A DNA stretch of 6,810 nucleotides from an uncultured Porphyromonas sp. (GCA_900548415.1 URKO01000065.1:1-6810), one strand, 5' to 3'; numbered from the stretch's first letter, positions 1 through 6,810 are shown. Made by a program: numbers and translations. The notes: generated by a model from the letters alone, not told the origin.

Positions 1-35
1 GAATTTCGTATACCCTACATTACATTTCACGAACT

Positions 36-43
36 CAAAGGTA
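36..43 (-). promoter_or_regulatory. Possible Bacteroidetes -7 promoter element (TACCTTTG)
   Basis: Read on the minus strand, the octamer TACCTTTG matches the TAnnTTTG -7 consensus of the Bacteroidetes primary sigma factor exactly, and an A/T-rich stretch precedes it. It lies in the 95 bases downstream of tgt and would drive a gene beyond the left edge. I find no TTTG-like -33 element at the usual 19-21 base distance upstream, so it is at best a half-matching promoter. The rest of this stretch shows no convincing hairpin terminator for tgt and no start codon with a supportable reading frame. Confidence 0.4.
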
Positions 44-95
44 AGAAATTAAAGCTTAGAGAGGAGAGGGGTACGATGATGTAGACACGCACAGG

Positions 96-1226
96 CTAGA
101 GACGGCGGGTGAGGGCGGGTAGCACGCTACGCATCCAGTCGGTGTAGTCGCCTGCCACGATGTGGTCGTGCGCTTGGTTGACCAGGTCGAGGTAGAAGGC
201 GATGTTGTGGATACTAGCCAGTGTGAGCCCCGTGATCTCCTGCGCCTTAAAGAGGTGGTAGAGGTAGGCGCGGGTGTAGCGGTGGTCGGTCGATGCGGTG
301 CCCTCGGGGTCTATCGGCTCGTGACAGGTGCGCCACTTGGCATTGCGTATATTGATGGTGCCTTGCCAGGTAAAGAGCTGCCCATTGCGGGCGTTGCGTG
401 TGGGCATGATGCAGTCAAACATGTCGACTCCACGTGCGATGCCCTCTAGTATGTTGGCTGGGGTACCGACGCCCATGAGGTAGCGTGGCTTATCCTTGGG
501 GAGGATGCTATTGGTCAGCTCGATCATCTCGTACATCTTGTCGGTAGGCTCGCCGACGGCTAGTCCGCCGATGGCATTGCCGGGGGCGCCTAGCGAAGCT
601 ATATGCTCGGCCGCTCGACGCCTGAGGTCGGGGTAGACACATCCCTGCACGATCGGGAAGAGAGCCTGCTCGTAGCCATAGAGAGGCGGGGTATGCTCGA
701 GGTGCTTGATGCAGCGGTCGAGCCACTGCTCGGTGGTGTCTAGCGACTGCTTGGCATAGGCATAGCTGGCATCTCCTGGGCAGCACTCGTCGAAGGCCAT
801 CATAATGTCTGCCCCTATGGCACGCTCTATCTCCATAACCCGCTCGGGTGTGAAGAGGTGCTTGGAGCCGTCGATGTGCGAGGCGAAGGTGACGCCTTCG
901 GGTGTGATGCGCCGCATGGCTGCTAATGAGAAGACTTGGTAGCCTCCACTATCGGTCAGGATGGGCTTGCTCCAAGTGCCGAAGCGGTGCAGGCCGCCTA
1001 CCTCTTTGAGTATCTCTATGCCGGGACGTAGGTAGAGGTGGTAGGTATTGCCGAGGATGATCCGCGCATCGGTCTCCTGCTCCATCTGCTCCATCGTGAC
1101 CGCCTTGATGGCTCCCGCAGTGCCCACAGGCATGAAGACGGGGGTCTGTATATCTCCGTGAGCGGTCTTGATGACTCCAGTGCGTGCGTCGCTATGGGGG
1201 CAGGTATGGTCTATGGTAAACTGCAT
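96..1226 (-). CDS. tgt: Queuine/preQ1 tRNA-guanine ribosyltransferase (TGT), zinc-cysteine-less form
   Basis: This cytoplasmic enzyme of queuosine synthesis exchanges guanine 34 for preQ1 in tRNAs with GUN anticodons (Asp, Asn, His, Tyr). The 376-residue length is normal for bacterial TGT. Visible landmarks are TDSGGYQ with Asp92, FDEC with Asp146, the IVQG loop with Gln194, AIGGLAVGE at 218-226, and MFDCIMPTRNARNG with the expected nucleophile Asp271. These follow Zymomonas TGT (Asp102, Asp156, Gln203, Asp280) with an offset of 9-10 residues. The zinc site is the oddity: the positions of Cys318, Cys320 and Cys323 are here Gly309, Ala311 and Asp314, and only the His (His340 in SIHN) remains. 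From memory, other Bacteroidetes TGTs share this. The ATG lies 12 bases after the stop of the DUF3078 gene, suggesting co-transcription. No clear Shine-Dalgarno sequence is present. The stop is TAG, with no visible terminator. Confidence 0.96.
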   Translation of the reverse strand: MQFTIDHTCPHSDARTGVIKTAHGDIQTPVFMPVGTAGAIKAVTMEQMEQETDARIILGNTYHLYLRPGIEILKEVGGLHRFGTWSKPILTDSGGYQVFSLAAMRRITPEGVTFASHIDGSKHLFTPERVMEIERAIGADIMMAFDECCPGDASYAYAKQSLDTTEQWLDRCIKHLEHTPPLYGYEQALFPIVQGCVYPDLRRRAAEHIASLGAPGNAIGGLAVGEPTDKMYEMIELTNSILPKDKPRYLMGVGTPANILEGIARGVDMFDCIMPTRNARNGQLFTWQGTINIRNAKWRTCHEPIDPEGTASTDHRYTRAYLYHLFKAQEITGLTLASIHNIAFYLDLVNQAHDHIVAGDYTDWMRSVLPALTRRL

Positions 1227-1238
1227 GAGATCAGCTGG

Positions 1239-2621
1239 TTAAATCTTAAGGTCGAAGCCGATGGTCAGCATCTCGTAGATCTGTAGACGAGATCTATTCT
1301 CAGGGGTGAGCGGTACGGCATCATCGTAGCGTAGCAAGACGTTGATACGGGTGGAGATGTAGCGACTGAAGGCAAAGACGAGAGAGTTCTCAAACTCGGT
1401 CTCGATACGCTTGTAGCTGGTATTGTAGTAGAGTCGCGACTCCCATGCGAAGGTGTCGGTGAAGTTCCAGATCATATTGGCGCGAAGCATAGATCCGATG
1501 GCGCTGTAGATGTTTTTGCCCTCCTCAAAGCCATGTCGGGTCATGTCTATATCCTTGCGCGCAGACCACTTGAAGTCATAGGCGAGGGGAGCGATATTGA
1601 GGTCTAGTCGGAAGCGGCGCCCGTAGTAGGTCTTGGACTTGTTGTCTACGACCCACTTCATACCGAGACCCGCGGTGAGTGTGAGTGGTGAAGCAAAGGC
1701 AGAGTAGACCACGGTCTTATCTTCAGACCGCTGCTCGAAGGCTTGCGTGCGAGCCTCTACATCTAGTGAGTAGTACCACCCCTTGAAGGCCTTGATACCT
1801 AAGTTGCTACGTAGGCGGAGGAGGTCATCAGAGACGTTGTACCCCTGGAGCGAGTCACGTATCTCAGCGTTGAGTCCGAGACGCCACTCTAGCTCGTTGA
1901 GCCAGTTGACCTTGTCCTTTTCGTAGCTCAGACGGAGGAGCTGCTTGCTATGGAGTGCGAGGGCGCTGTTACCACCCTTGTGCCAGTTAGGCGAGATGTA
2001 GGTCTGGCTAAACTGTATGTTGCTCTCTAGTCCTGGGAACCAGTACTTCCTGCCAAGCGTTACCCCGTGAAGCTGGTCTGACGCATTAACGCCTGCAAAG
2101 GGGGCATCAATGGTCGCATCGACGATAGGCTTCGAGCTCCCGACGGTGCTTATATCTATGCGGTGTGCCAGTAGATCGCCCTCTCGACGTGTGATGAATG
2201 TGGGGGTGGCAAGCTTGAGCTGGTTGACGCTTTGCAAGCTACGCTCGTAGTATTGCTGTAAGAGGGGGAGCTGTAGCTCTTCGTTTTGCAGTGCTGTGGC
2301 AATTGGACTGCTTTTGCTTACTAAGCTGATGGGTAAGTCTAGAGATAGCTCGGGAGCTTGGTCAGTAGAGATGACGCTCACGGCCGACGAGAGGGGAGCT
2401 TGCAGCAGTAGGGTGGTGGGGAGTACCTCTTTGGGTAGTGGTGCCACGGGGTTGGAGCGATTGAGGAGGTACTGCACCTTGAGGGTCGTGAGCTCGACGG
2501 GCGCCGTGACGCTGTCAGCCTCGCTCTGGAGGCTTGCCGAGTGATCTGCCTGTGCTGCTAAGGGGTATGACCCGATAAGGGCGATGAGTGATAATAAGAA
2601 GGTAAAGCGATAGTGATGCAT
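1239..2621 (-). CDS. Predicted outer-membrane beta-barrel protein, DUF3078-like
   Basis: The protein has 460 residues. It opens with a classic Sec signal peptide: a short basic start (MHHYR), a hydrophobic core at about residues 7-20, and a likely cleavage after Ala-Gln-Ala at 23-25. Residues 26 to about 180 form a linker-like region rich in Ser, Leu and Thr that I do not recognise. From about residue 190 it resembles the Bacteroidetes DUF3078 family: FSQTYISPNWHKGGNSALAL around Trp213 and Gly216-Gly217, then a Trp-Asn-Glu strand (239-246), SDDLLRLRSNLG, a KGWYYSLDVEARTQAF segment and FASPLTLTAGLGM. Alternating hydrophobic and polar strands continue to the C-terminus, as in a beta barrel. The molecular function of DUF3078 is unknown to me. 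The last residue is Ile rather than the usual Phe. No Shine-Dalgarno sequence precedes the ATG; the leader is A/T-rich. The family call is from pattern memory. Confidence 0.85.
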   Translation of the reverse strand: MHHYRFTFLLSLIALIGSYPLAAQADHSASLQSEADSVTAPVELTTLKVQYLLNRSNPVAPLPKEVLPTTLLLQAPLSSAVSVISTDQAPELSLDLPISLVSKSSPIATALQNEELQLPLLQQYYERSLQSVNQLKLATPTFITRREGDLLAHRIDISTVGSSKPIVDATIDAPFAGVNASDQLHGVTLGRKYWFPGLESNIQFSQTYISPNWHKGGNSALALHSKQLLRLSYEKDKVNWLNELEWRLGLNAEIRDSLQGYNVSDDLLRLRSNLGIKAFKGWYYSLDVEARTQAFEQRSEDKTVVYSAFASPLTLTAGLGMKWVVDNKSKTYYGRRFRLDLNIAPLAYDFKWSARKDIDMTRHGFEEGKNIYSAIGSMLRANMIWNFTDTFAWESRLYYNTSYKRIETEFENSLVFAFSRYISTRINVLLRYDDAVPLTPENRSRLQIYEMLTIGFDLKI

Positions 2622-2658
2622 GGATACTACTTATATAGGACTCGAATGAGTATAATCT

Positions 2659-2691
2659 AAAAAGCTCACATCCCCACACGATAGGCTGAGC
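2659..2691 (-). terminator. Possible weak rho-independent terminator after priA
   Basis: On the minus strand, 18 bases past the priA stop codon, GCTCA (2687-2691) pairs with TGAGC (2664-2668) and is followed at once by five T residues (2659-2663). The 18-base loop can form a further ATC/GAT pairing, giving a stem with an asymmetric internal loop. The stem is short, so strength is doubtful. If it works, it separates gltA-priA from the DUF3078-tgt pair. The rest of the 88-base gap (2622-2709) shows no full promoter: I found no TAnnTTTG element ahead of the DUF3078 gene. Confidence 0.3.
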
Positions 2692-2709
2692 GTCTAGCTC
2701 GTCATAGTG

Positions 2710-5313
2710 CTAGAGTGGATCTACATCGCAGTAGATCTGCACCCTCCGAGCTTGGATAGCACTCTTCTGTATCGTGGAGATAATATGAGAAATCTGCCTT
2801 CGCACCTCCCGCCAAGGGCTAGAGGGACGAATTTTCATGCAAATATAGCGAATATGGCGCATACGCACCCAAGAGACGTAGGGCGCGTTGGGTTCAGAAG
2901 CCTGCCAAAGTGGCTGAAACGGCTCCGCCTGCATCGCACGTGCTAGCGCAGCTGCGGTGTAGCAGACATCTCCCTCGGAGGCTCCTCGTATGTAAACGTA
3001 GATGAGGCGCACATAGGGGGGGAAGCGGAGGTACTCACGCTCTGCCAGCTCGCCTATACCATAAGGCTCTGCCGTGTCACCGCCCTGCAGGCTCTCGAGG
3101 AGAGGTGTGTCGGTCTGGTAGCTCTGTATGTAGAGCTGCGCTGAGGGGTAGTTGCTCCCGAAGCGACTGAGTGCGGCATAGGCCCGCTCGTTGGCTCTGA
3201 AGTCATCGCCCACGATCAGCTGGTCTAGATTTGCCAAGCCAATGAGCCCCACATTGCGGATGGCATCTAGGTAGATAAGACTTGAGGTGCCGACCAGTAT
3301 GGCGGGTTCGTCGCTACGTATCAGCTGACGCATCCGTTGCTGCGCCTCCTTATTATAGTATTGCGAGGCACTGAGCTCTAGGATGTGAACCTCTGTCGGG
3401 ATGAAGAGCGTGAGCTCCTCGGCGATACGCTCTACACCATAACCCTGTATGCTAAAGGCTCCCCGGCTGTTGTCTATCGCAACTTCTGTTTTGTCTAGAG
3501 GAACCTGGTCACTCTGATGACAATGGGGACAGATGCGAGGAGCAGACGCTGTGAAGCCACAGTAGCTACAACTGACGCTCTGCGTAGACTTGTGGTAGAC
3601 CAGCCCTACATCGCAGTTGGGACACTGGAGCGTCTTCTGACAATGTCTACAGACAAGGTGCGGAGCGTAGCCCCGACGATTGAGTAGGAGGATGCTTTTG
3701 TGTCCTGCTTGGCACTGCTCGAGGAGGGCTTTGCGTAGCTCGATGGAGAGCATTTGTCCCCATGGGAGCTTGCCCTGCTTGCGCTGAAGGGATAGGTCGA
3801 TCAGCTCGAAGGGACGTGGCGCTCTTGGAGTGGTAGTGGTCGATGTATCAAGCTGATTAAGCGAACGGTAGTATCCCCGCTCTACGTTGTATAGTGCCTC
3901 GGCAGAGGGGGCAACGGTAGTCAGTAGGAGAGGCGTCTGGCTGCTCTTGCAGGCGATGACAGTCAGGTCACGCGCATGATAGCGTGGGGCAGGCTCGGAC
4001 TGCTTGTAGCGACTACTCTCCTCGTCGGTGACGATGACGAGGTCACAGTGCGAGAGGGGTAGGAGGCTACCCATGCGAGAGGTGAGGACGATGAGTCCAC
4101 GCTCTCGGTGTGTCAGCCCGAGGAGTCTAGCACGTAGCGCCATCCGCTCGGCGTCTGTCGTGGAGGAGCTGTAGAGGACGAGGTCAAAGGGCGTCGCCCG
4201 TCGTCTCTCTCCGCTGCCTCTGGCTAGCTGCTGCAGGGCACTGTAGAGTAGGCTTTGGTCAAAGAGGAAGAGTTGTGGCACATAGATAGTTACCTGTGCT
4301 GCAGGGTTGCGCTGGAGCATCTGCTCGACCATCGAGACGACCAGTTCTATTTGCTCTTCATTGCTTGTCGCTTGGTAGAGTACGGGTTTGGTCGTTTCGC
4401 CGATGAGACTCTCGAAGAGCTGACTCTGTCGCTGCTCTCCAGCTGCTGAGGCGGTGCGCTGTGCTGTGGGGCGTATGAGCGGATCGGCGAGTGTCGCCGT
4501 CTCTCGTAGTATGCCCCGCTTGATGAGTGTACGGAGTGTGGCCTGCCGATTGGTGTCTCTCCCGACGAGTGTCTCTCGGAGTAGAGGCGTGTCGAGCGGT
4601 AGCTCATGCTGGTAGAGGAGGTCTATCAGCTGCTCTACCATAGCTCTCTGCGCCTTGGCGCGGGAGAAGCTCTCGACAAGCTCGCTGAGCGCCTCCTCGG
4701 AGCATAGCTCCTCGACAAACTGCACGGCTGGCGAGCCGACCTGCACAGAGCGGCTGTAACGTGGTATAGACTCACTACCGATGAGTACACCAGCGTGCAG
4801 GAGTCGGTCTATCTCGGGGTAGATGCGGTCGCCAAGGATCTTCGCCAGCTTGCTCACCTTCGCCTGATGCCCTCGCATGGAGAGCAGTTCACAGCGTATC
4901 TCTTCCGATAGTTCGGTCGCTTTGTAGTCGGTCGCTGGATCGCCCTCGGCCGTTTCGTCTGGCTCCCGCCACGCTACCTGCGTCTCACTAGAGGGTAGGT
5001 AGCTACTCGGTATAGCGGCGGTGAGCCAGGCTCCCAGCGAACAGATGTAATAGGTGGCTCCCCAGCGCCAGAGGTCTATCTCCCTAGAGGTAACGATCGC
5101 CTCACGATCGGGTAGGGCTATAATAGACTTCAGCTGACCGAGAGGCCTGTCCGACTCCTCGATCAGCTGAGATATGATAGCGTAATAGTAGCGCTTACTG
5201 CCAAACTGCACTAGCACACGCATACCGACCCTGGCCTCTTCACACAGCGCCTCGGGTACACGATAAGTGTACTCCTCCTCGAGGGCTAGGGGTAGGATGA
5301 TGCGCGCCAGCAT
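2710..5313 (-). CDS. priA: PriA homologue (primosomal protein N') with degenerate helicase motifs
   Basis: PriA recognises stalled forks and D-loops and reloads the replisome; canonical PriA is also a superfamily 2 helicase. This 867-residue protein keeps the N-terminal 3'-DNA-binding domain (about 1-105: TYRVPE, GMRVLVQFG, WGATYYICSLGAWL), PAPRYHARD (441-449), LLLNRRGYAPHLVC (542-555), all eight zinc cysteines in four CxxC pairs (555/558, 564/567, 582/585, 595/598), GYGVERI (624-630) and the C-terminal domain (LRFPPYVRLI, ending CDVDPL). The ATPase motifs are lost. The Walker A position reads QATSNEEQ, with Glu320 where the lysine should be; DEEH becomes TDEES (429-433); GSATPS becomes TTVAPS (465-470); SKG of motif V is gone; QVAGRAGR becomes RFGSNYPS (717-724). 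Helicase activity is therefore unlikely (inference). About 16 extra residues lie between Cys598 and Gly624. The ATG is 25 bases after the upstream stop. The frame is open throughout, so I see no sign of a pseudogene. Confidence 0.9.
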   Translation of the reverse strand: MLARIILPLALEEEYTYRVPEALCEEARVGMRVLVQFGSKRYYYAIISQLIEESDRPLGQLKSIIALPDREAIVTSREIDLWRWGATYYICSLGAWLTAAIPSSYLPSSETQVAWREPDETAEGDPATDYKATELSEEIRCELLSMRGHQAKVSKLAKILGDRIYPEIDRLLHAGVLIGSESIPRYSRSVQVGSPAVQFVEELCSEEALSELVESFSRAKAQRAMVEQLIDLLYQHELPLDTPLLRETLVGRDTNRQATLRTLIKRGILRETATLADPLIRPTAQRTASAAGEQRQSQLFESLIGETTKPVLYQATSNEEQIELVVSMVEQMLQRNPAAQVTIYVPQLFLFDQSLLYSALQQLARGSGERRRATPFDLVLYSSSTTDAERMALRARLLGLTHRERGLIVLTSRMGSLLPLSHCDLVIVTDEESSRYKQSEPAPRYHARDLTVIACKSSQTPLLLTTVAPSAEALYNVERGYYRSLNQLDTSTTTTPRAPRPFELIDLSLQRKQGKLPWGQMLSIELRKALLEQCQAGHKSILLLNRRGYAPHLVCRHCQKTLQCPNCDVGLVYHKSTQSVSCSYCGFTASAPRICPHCHQSDQVPLDKTEVAIDNSRGAFSIQGYGVERIAEELTLFIPTEVHILELSASQYYNKEAQQRMRQLIRSDEPAILVGTSSLIYLDAIRNVGLIGLANLDQLIVGDDFRANERAYAALSRFGSNYPSAQLYIQSYQTDTPLLESLQGGDTAEPYGIGELAEREYLRFPPYVRLIYVYIRGASEGDVCYTAAALARAMQAEPFQPLWQASEPNAPYVSWVRMRHIRYICMKIRPSSPWREVRRQISHIISTIQKSAIQARRVQIYCDVDPL

Positions 5314-5338
5314 AGGCAGAGCTACTGGCTGTGCTAAG

Positions 5339-6810
5339 TTACTGCTGGCTTAGAGCTGCGTGCATATTGGCAGCAGCCTTGCGCCCATCACCCATAGCGA
5401 GGATGACTGTGGCACCACCGCGGACGATATCGCCACCAGCGTAGACCTCATTGATAGAGCTTTGGTTCTGCTCGTTGACGATGACAGTCCCCTTGGGCGA
5501 AACTTCTAGACCTTGGAAGGAGCGCGGTATGAGGGGGTTCGGTGAGACACCGATGCTCACGACAACCACATCTACATCTACCTCATCGATAGCTCCTGGT
5601 ATGGGGACTGGCTTGCGACGACCATCGGGTGTGGGGTCGCCTAGCTCCATGCGTTGTAGCTTCATACGGCACACTTTGCCCTTTTCGTTGCCCTCGTACT
5701 CAATGGGGTTATGTAGTGTGAGGAACTCGACGCCCTCAGCCTTAGCATGCAGGATCTCCTCATGACGTGCGGGCATCTCCTCCTCACTACGACGATAGAC
5801 GATCATAGCACGCTTAGCACCGAGGCGGAGTGCCGTACGGACTGAGTCCATAGCGGTGTTACCACCACCGATGACAGCGACCACGTCTCCCTTATAGATA
5901 GGTGTCTCAGCACCCTCGGTACCAGCGCCCATCAGGTTGACACGGGTGAGGTATTCGTTAGAGCTCATGACGCCGGCGAGGTTTTCGCCAGGGATGTTCA
6001 TAAAGTTGGGCAAACCAGCACCACTACCCACGAAGATGCCTACGAAGCCCATCTCCTGTAGCTGCTCGTAAGAGAGCGTACGCCCTATGACGACATTGGT
6101 CTCAAAGTGTACGCCCATCTGCTCTAAGATCTTGAGCTCGGCATTGACGACGCGTAGCGGGAGGCGGAACTCGGGGATACCATACTTCAGCACGCCACCG
6201 ACCTCGTGCAGAGCCTCGAAGACGGTCACATCGTAACCCCAGCGCGCCATATCGCCAGCGAAGGAGAGTCCGGCAGGACCACTACCGATGACGGCGATTT
6301 TCTTGCCATTGGCGGGAGCCATCTCGGGTAGCTCGTACAGCCCATTCTCTCGCTCATAATCTGCTACAAAGCGCTCTAGATAACCGATGGCGACGGCGTC
6401 GCGCTTCATCTTCTCCGTGTAGATACAGTGCTTCTCACACTGCTTCTCCTGAGGGCATACACGACCGCACACAGCGGGCAGCGAGCTACTCTCACGGATG
6501 ATGTGCGCAGCTGCTGCAAAGTCTCCACGCTCTACGTTTTTGATAAAAGAGGGTATGTTGATTGATACGGGGCAACCCTCCATACAAGAGGGGTTGGCAC
6601 AGTCGAGACAGCGAATAGCCTCCTGACGAGCCTCAGCCTCGGTGAGACCACAGTTGACCTCTTTCGTTAGACTGTGAGCACGCTCGTGTGGATCTACCTC
6701 AGTCATCTTGACTCGTGGTATAGCCATGCGCTCCTTACCAGTATGTGCCTTGCGAAGCTCCTCGCGCCAAGGTTCGTTGCGACGAGCAGTGATCAGATCC
6801 TTTTGTTCTG
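5339..6810 (-). CDS. gltA: GltA/NfnB-type NADPH-dependent oxidoreductase, N-terminus cut by window edge
   Basis: This FAD and iron-sulfur flavoprotein belongs to the glutamate synthase small-chain family; it may instead be the large subunit of the electron-bifurcating ferredoxin:NADP+ oxidoreductase Nfn. The window shows 489 residues, numbered here from the first complete codon. Two cysteine clusters come first: CLDCANPSCMEGC (Cys67, 70, 75, 79) and CGRVCPQEKQCEKHC (Cys114, 118, 124, 128), then GYLERF with Glu145. The FAD-binding GSGPAG is at 175-180, the NADPH-binding GGGNTA at 314-319, and the FAD-contacting GGDIVRGG at 458-465. The ATG at 6725-6727 is not the start: the 27 codons before it are open and encode a family-like segment (EPWREELRK, then KER before MAIPRVKM). 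The true start, or a fused upstream domain, lies beyond 6810. A glutamate synthase large subunit is not visible here, so the substrate is unresolved. priA follows after 25 bases. Confidence 0.93.
   Translation of the reverse strand, partial: EQKDLITARRNEPWREELRKAHTGKERMAIPRVKMTEVDPHERAHSLTKEVNCGLTEAEARQEAIRCLDCANPSCMEGCPVSINIPSFIKNVERGDFAAAAHIIRESSSLPAVCGRVCPQEKQCEKHCIYTEKMKRDAVAIGYLERFVADYERENGLYELPEMAPANGKKIAVIGSGPAGLSFAGDMARWGYDVTVFEALHEVGGVLKYGIPEFRLPLRVVNAELKILEQMGVHFETNVVIGRTLSYEQLQEMGFVGIFVGSGAGLPNFMNIPGENLAGVMSSNEYLTRVNLMGAGTEGAETPIYKGDVVAVIGGGNTAMDSVRTALRLGAKRAMIVYRRSEEEMPARHEEILHAKAEGVEFLTLHNPIEYEGNEKGKVCRMKLQRMELGDPTPDGRRKPVPIPGAIDEVDVDVVVVSIGVSPNPLIPRSFQGLEVSPKGTVIVNEQNQSSINEVYAGGDIVRGGATVILAMGDGRKAAANMHAALSQQ

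Noticed and set aside
1..95. Start of another minus-strand gene (an LptF/LptG-like permease often follows tgt).
   Set aside because: ATG codons here run into stop codons within a codon or two, and the only open start is a GTG with ten codons before the edge, too little to support a call.
162..449. Open frame on the plus strand within tgt.
   Set aside because: It lies wholly antisense to a clearly conserved enzyme, its translation resembles no family, and it looks like a by-product of the composition of the real gene.
508..786. Second minus-strand open frame inside tgt.
   Set aside because: It is an out-of-frame shadow rich in Arg, Ala and Pro, overlapping conserved TGT codons.
2639..2650. 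Inverted repeat ACTC-ATTC-GAGT ahead of the DUF3078 gene as an operator or hairpin.
   Set aside because: Only four paired bases around a four-base loop; this is expected by chance, and no regulator context supports it.
2707..2946. Plus-strand open frame antisense to the 3' end of priA.
   Set aside because: It covers the conserved C-terminal domain of PriA on the other strand, and its translation shows no family signature.
4347..4607. Out-of-frame minus-strand open frame inside priA, rich in Ser and Arg.
   Set aside because: Low-complexity shadow frame with no recognisable motif and no start signal; it overlaps the PriA coding frame.
2710..5313. Possibility that the missing PriA motifs come from frameshifts or that the gene is a pseudogene.
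   Set aside because: The frame is open for all 867 residues, conserved landmarks occur before, between and after the altered motifs in the same frame, and both ends match PriA. Compensated frameshifts at each motif are not plausible.
5451..5765. Plus-strand open frame with a Thr/Ser run, antisense to the GltA-like gene.
   Set aside because: The Thr/Ser run is the complement of the acidic Asp-Val codons of the conserved protein; there is no independent evidence for a gene.

Overview
The window looks like a housekeeping stretch of a Bacteroidales chromosome, most likely Porphyromonas or a close relative. Three things point that way: an outer-membrane protein resembling the Bacteroidetes DUF3078 family, a queuine tRNA-ribosyltransferase of a zinc-cysteine-less type, and start codons without clear Shine-Dalgarno sequences together with a TAnnTTTG-type -7 element. 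Base composition is fairly G+C-rich by eye. The genus is an inference.

All four genes are on the minus strand and tightly packed, so transcription runs from high to low coordinates. First is a GltA/NfnB-type flavin and iron-sulfur oxidoreductase (5339-6810), which runs off the right edge at its N-terminal end. After 25 bases comes a full-length PriA homologue (2710-5313). An 88-base gap follows, holding a possible weak terminator (2659-2691). Then come a secreted DUF3078-like outer-membrane protein (1239-2621) and, 12 bases later, tgt (96-1226). The last 95 bases hold no gene I can support, only a Bacteroidetes-type -7 element (36-43) pointing out of the window. No gap exceeds 300 bases. I see no tRNA, rRNA, mobile element, CRISPR array or origin.

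The genes serve unrelated functions: redox or nitrogen metabolism, replication restart, the outer membrane, and tRNA modification. I see no evidence that they form one system. The layout suggests two transcription units: gltA-priA, and the DUF3078 gene with tgt.

The main surprise is PriA. It is complete and keeps its DNA-binding, zinc and C-terminal landmarks, yet every motif needed for ATP hydrolysis is replaced, so it looks like a helicase-dead PriA. Second, TGT lacks three of the four usual zinc ligands. Third, the coding frame of the GltA-like protein continues past its first in-window ATG to the window edge, so that ATG is internal and the gene is truncated here.
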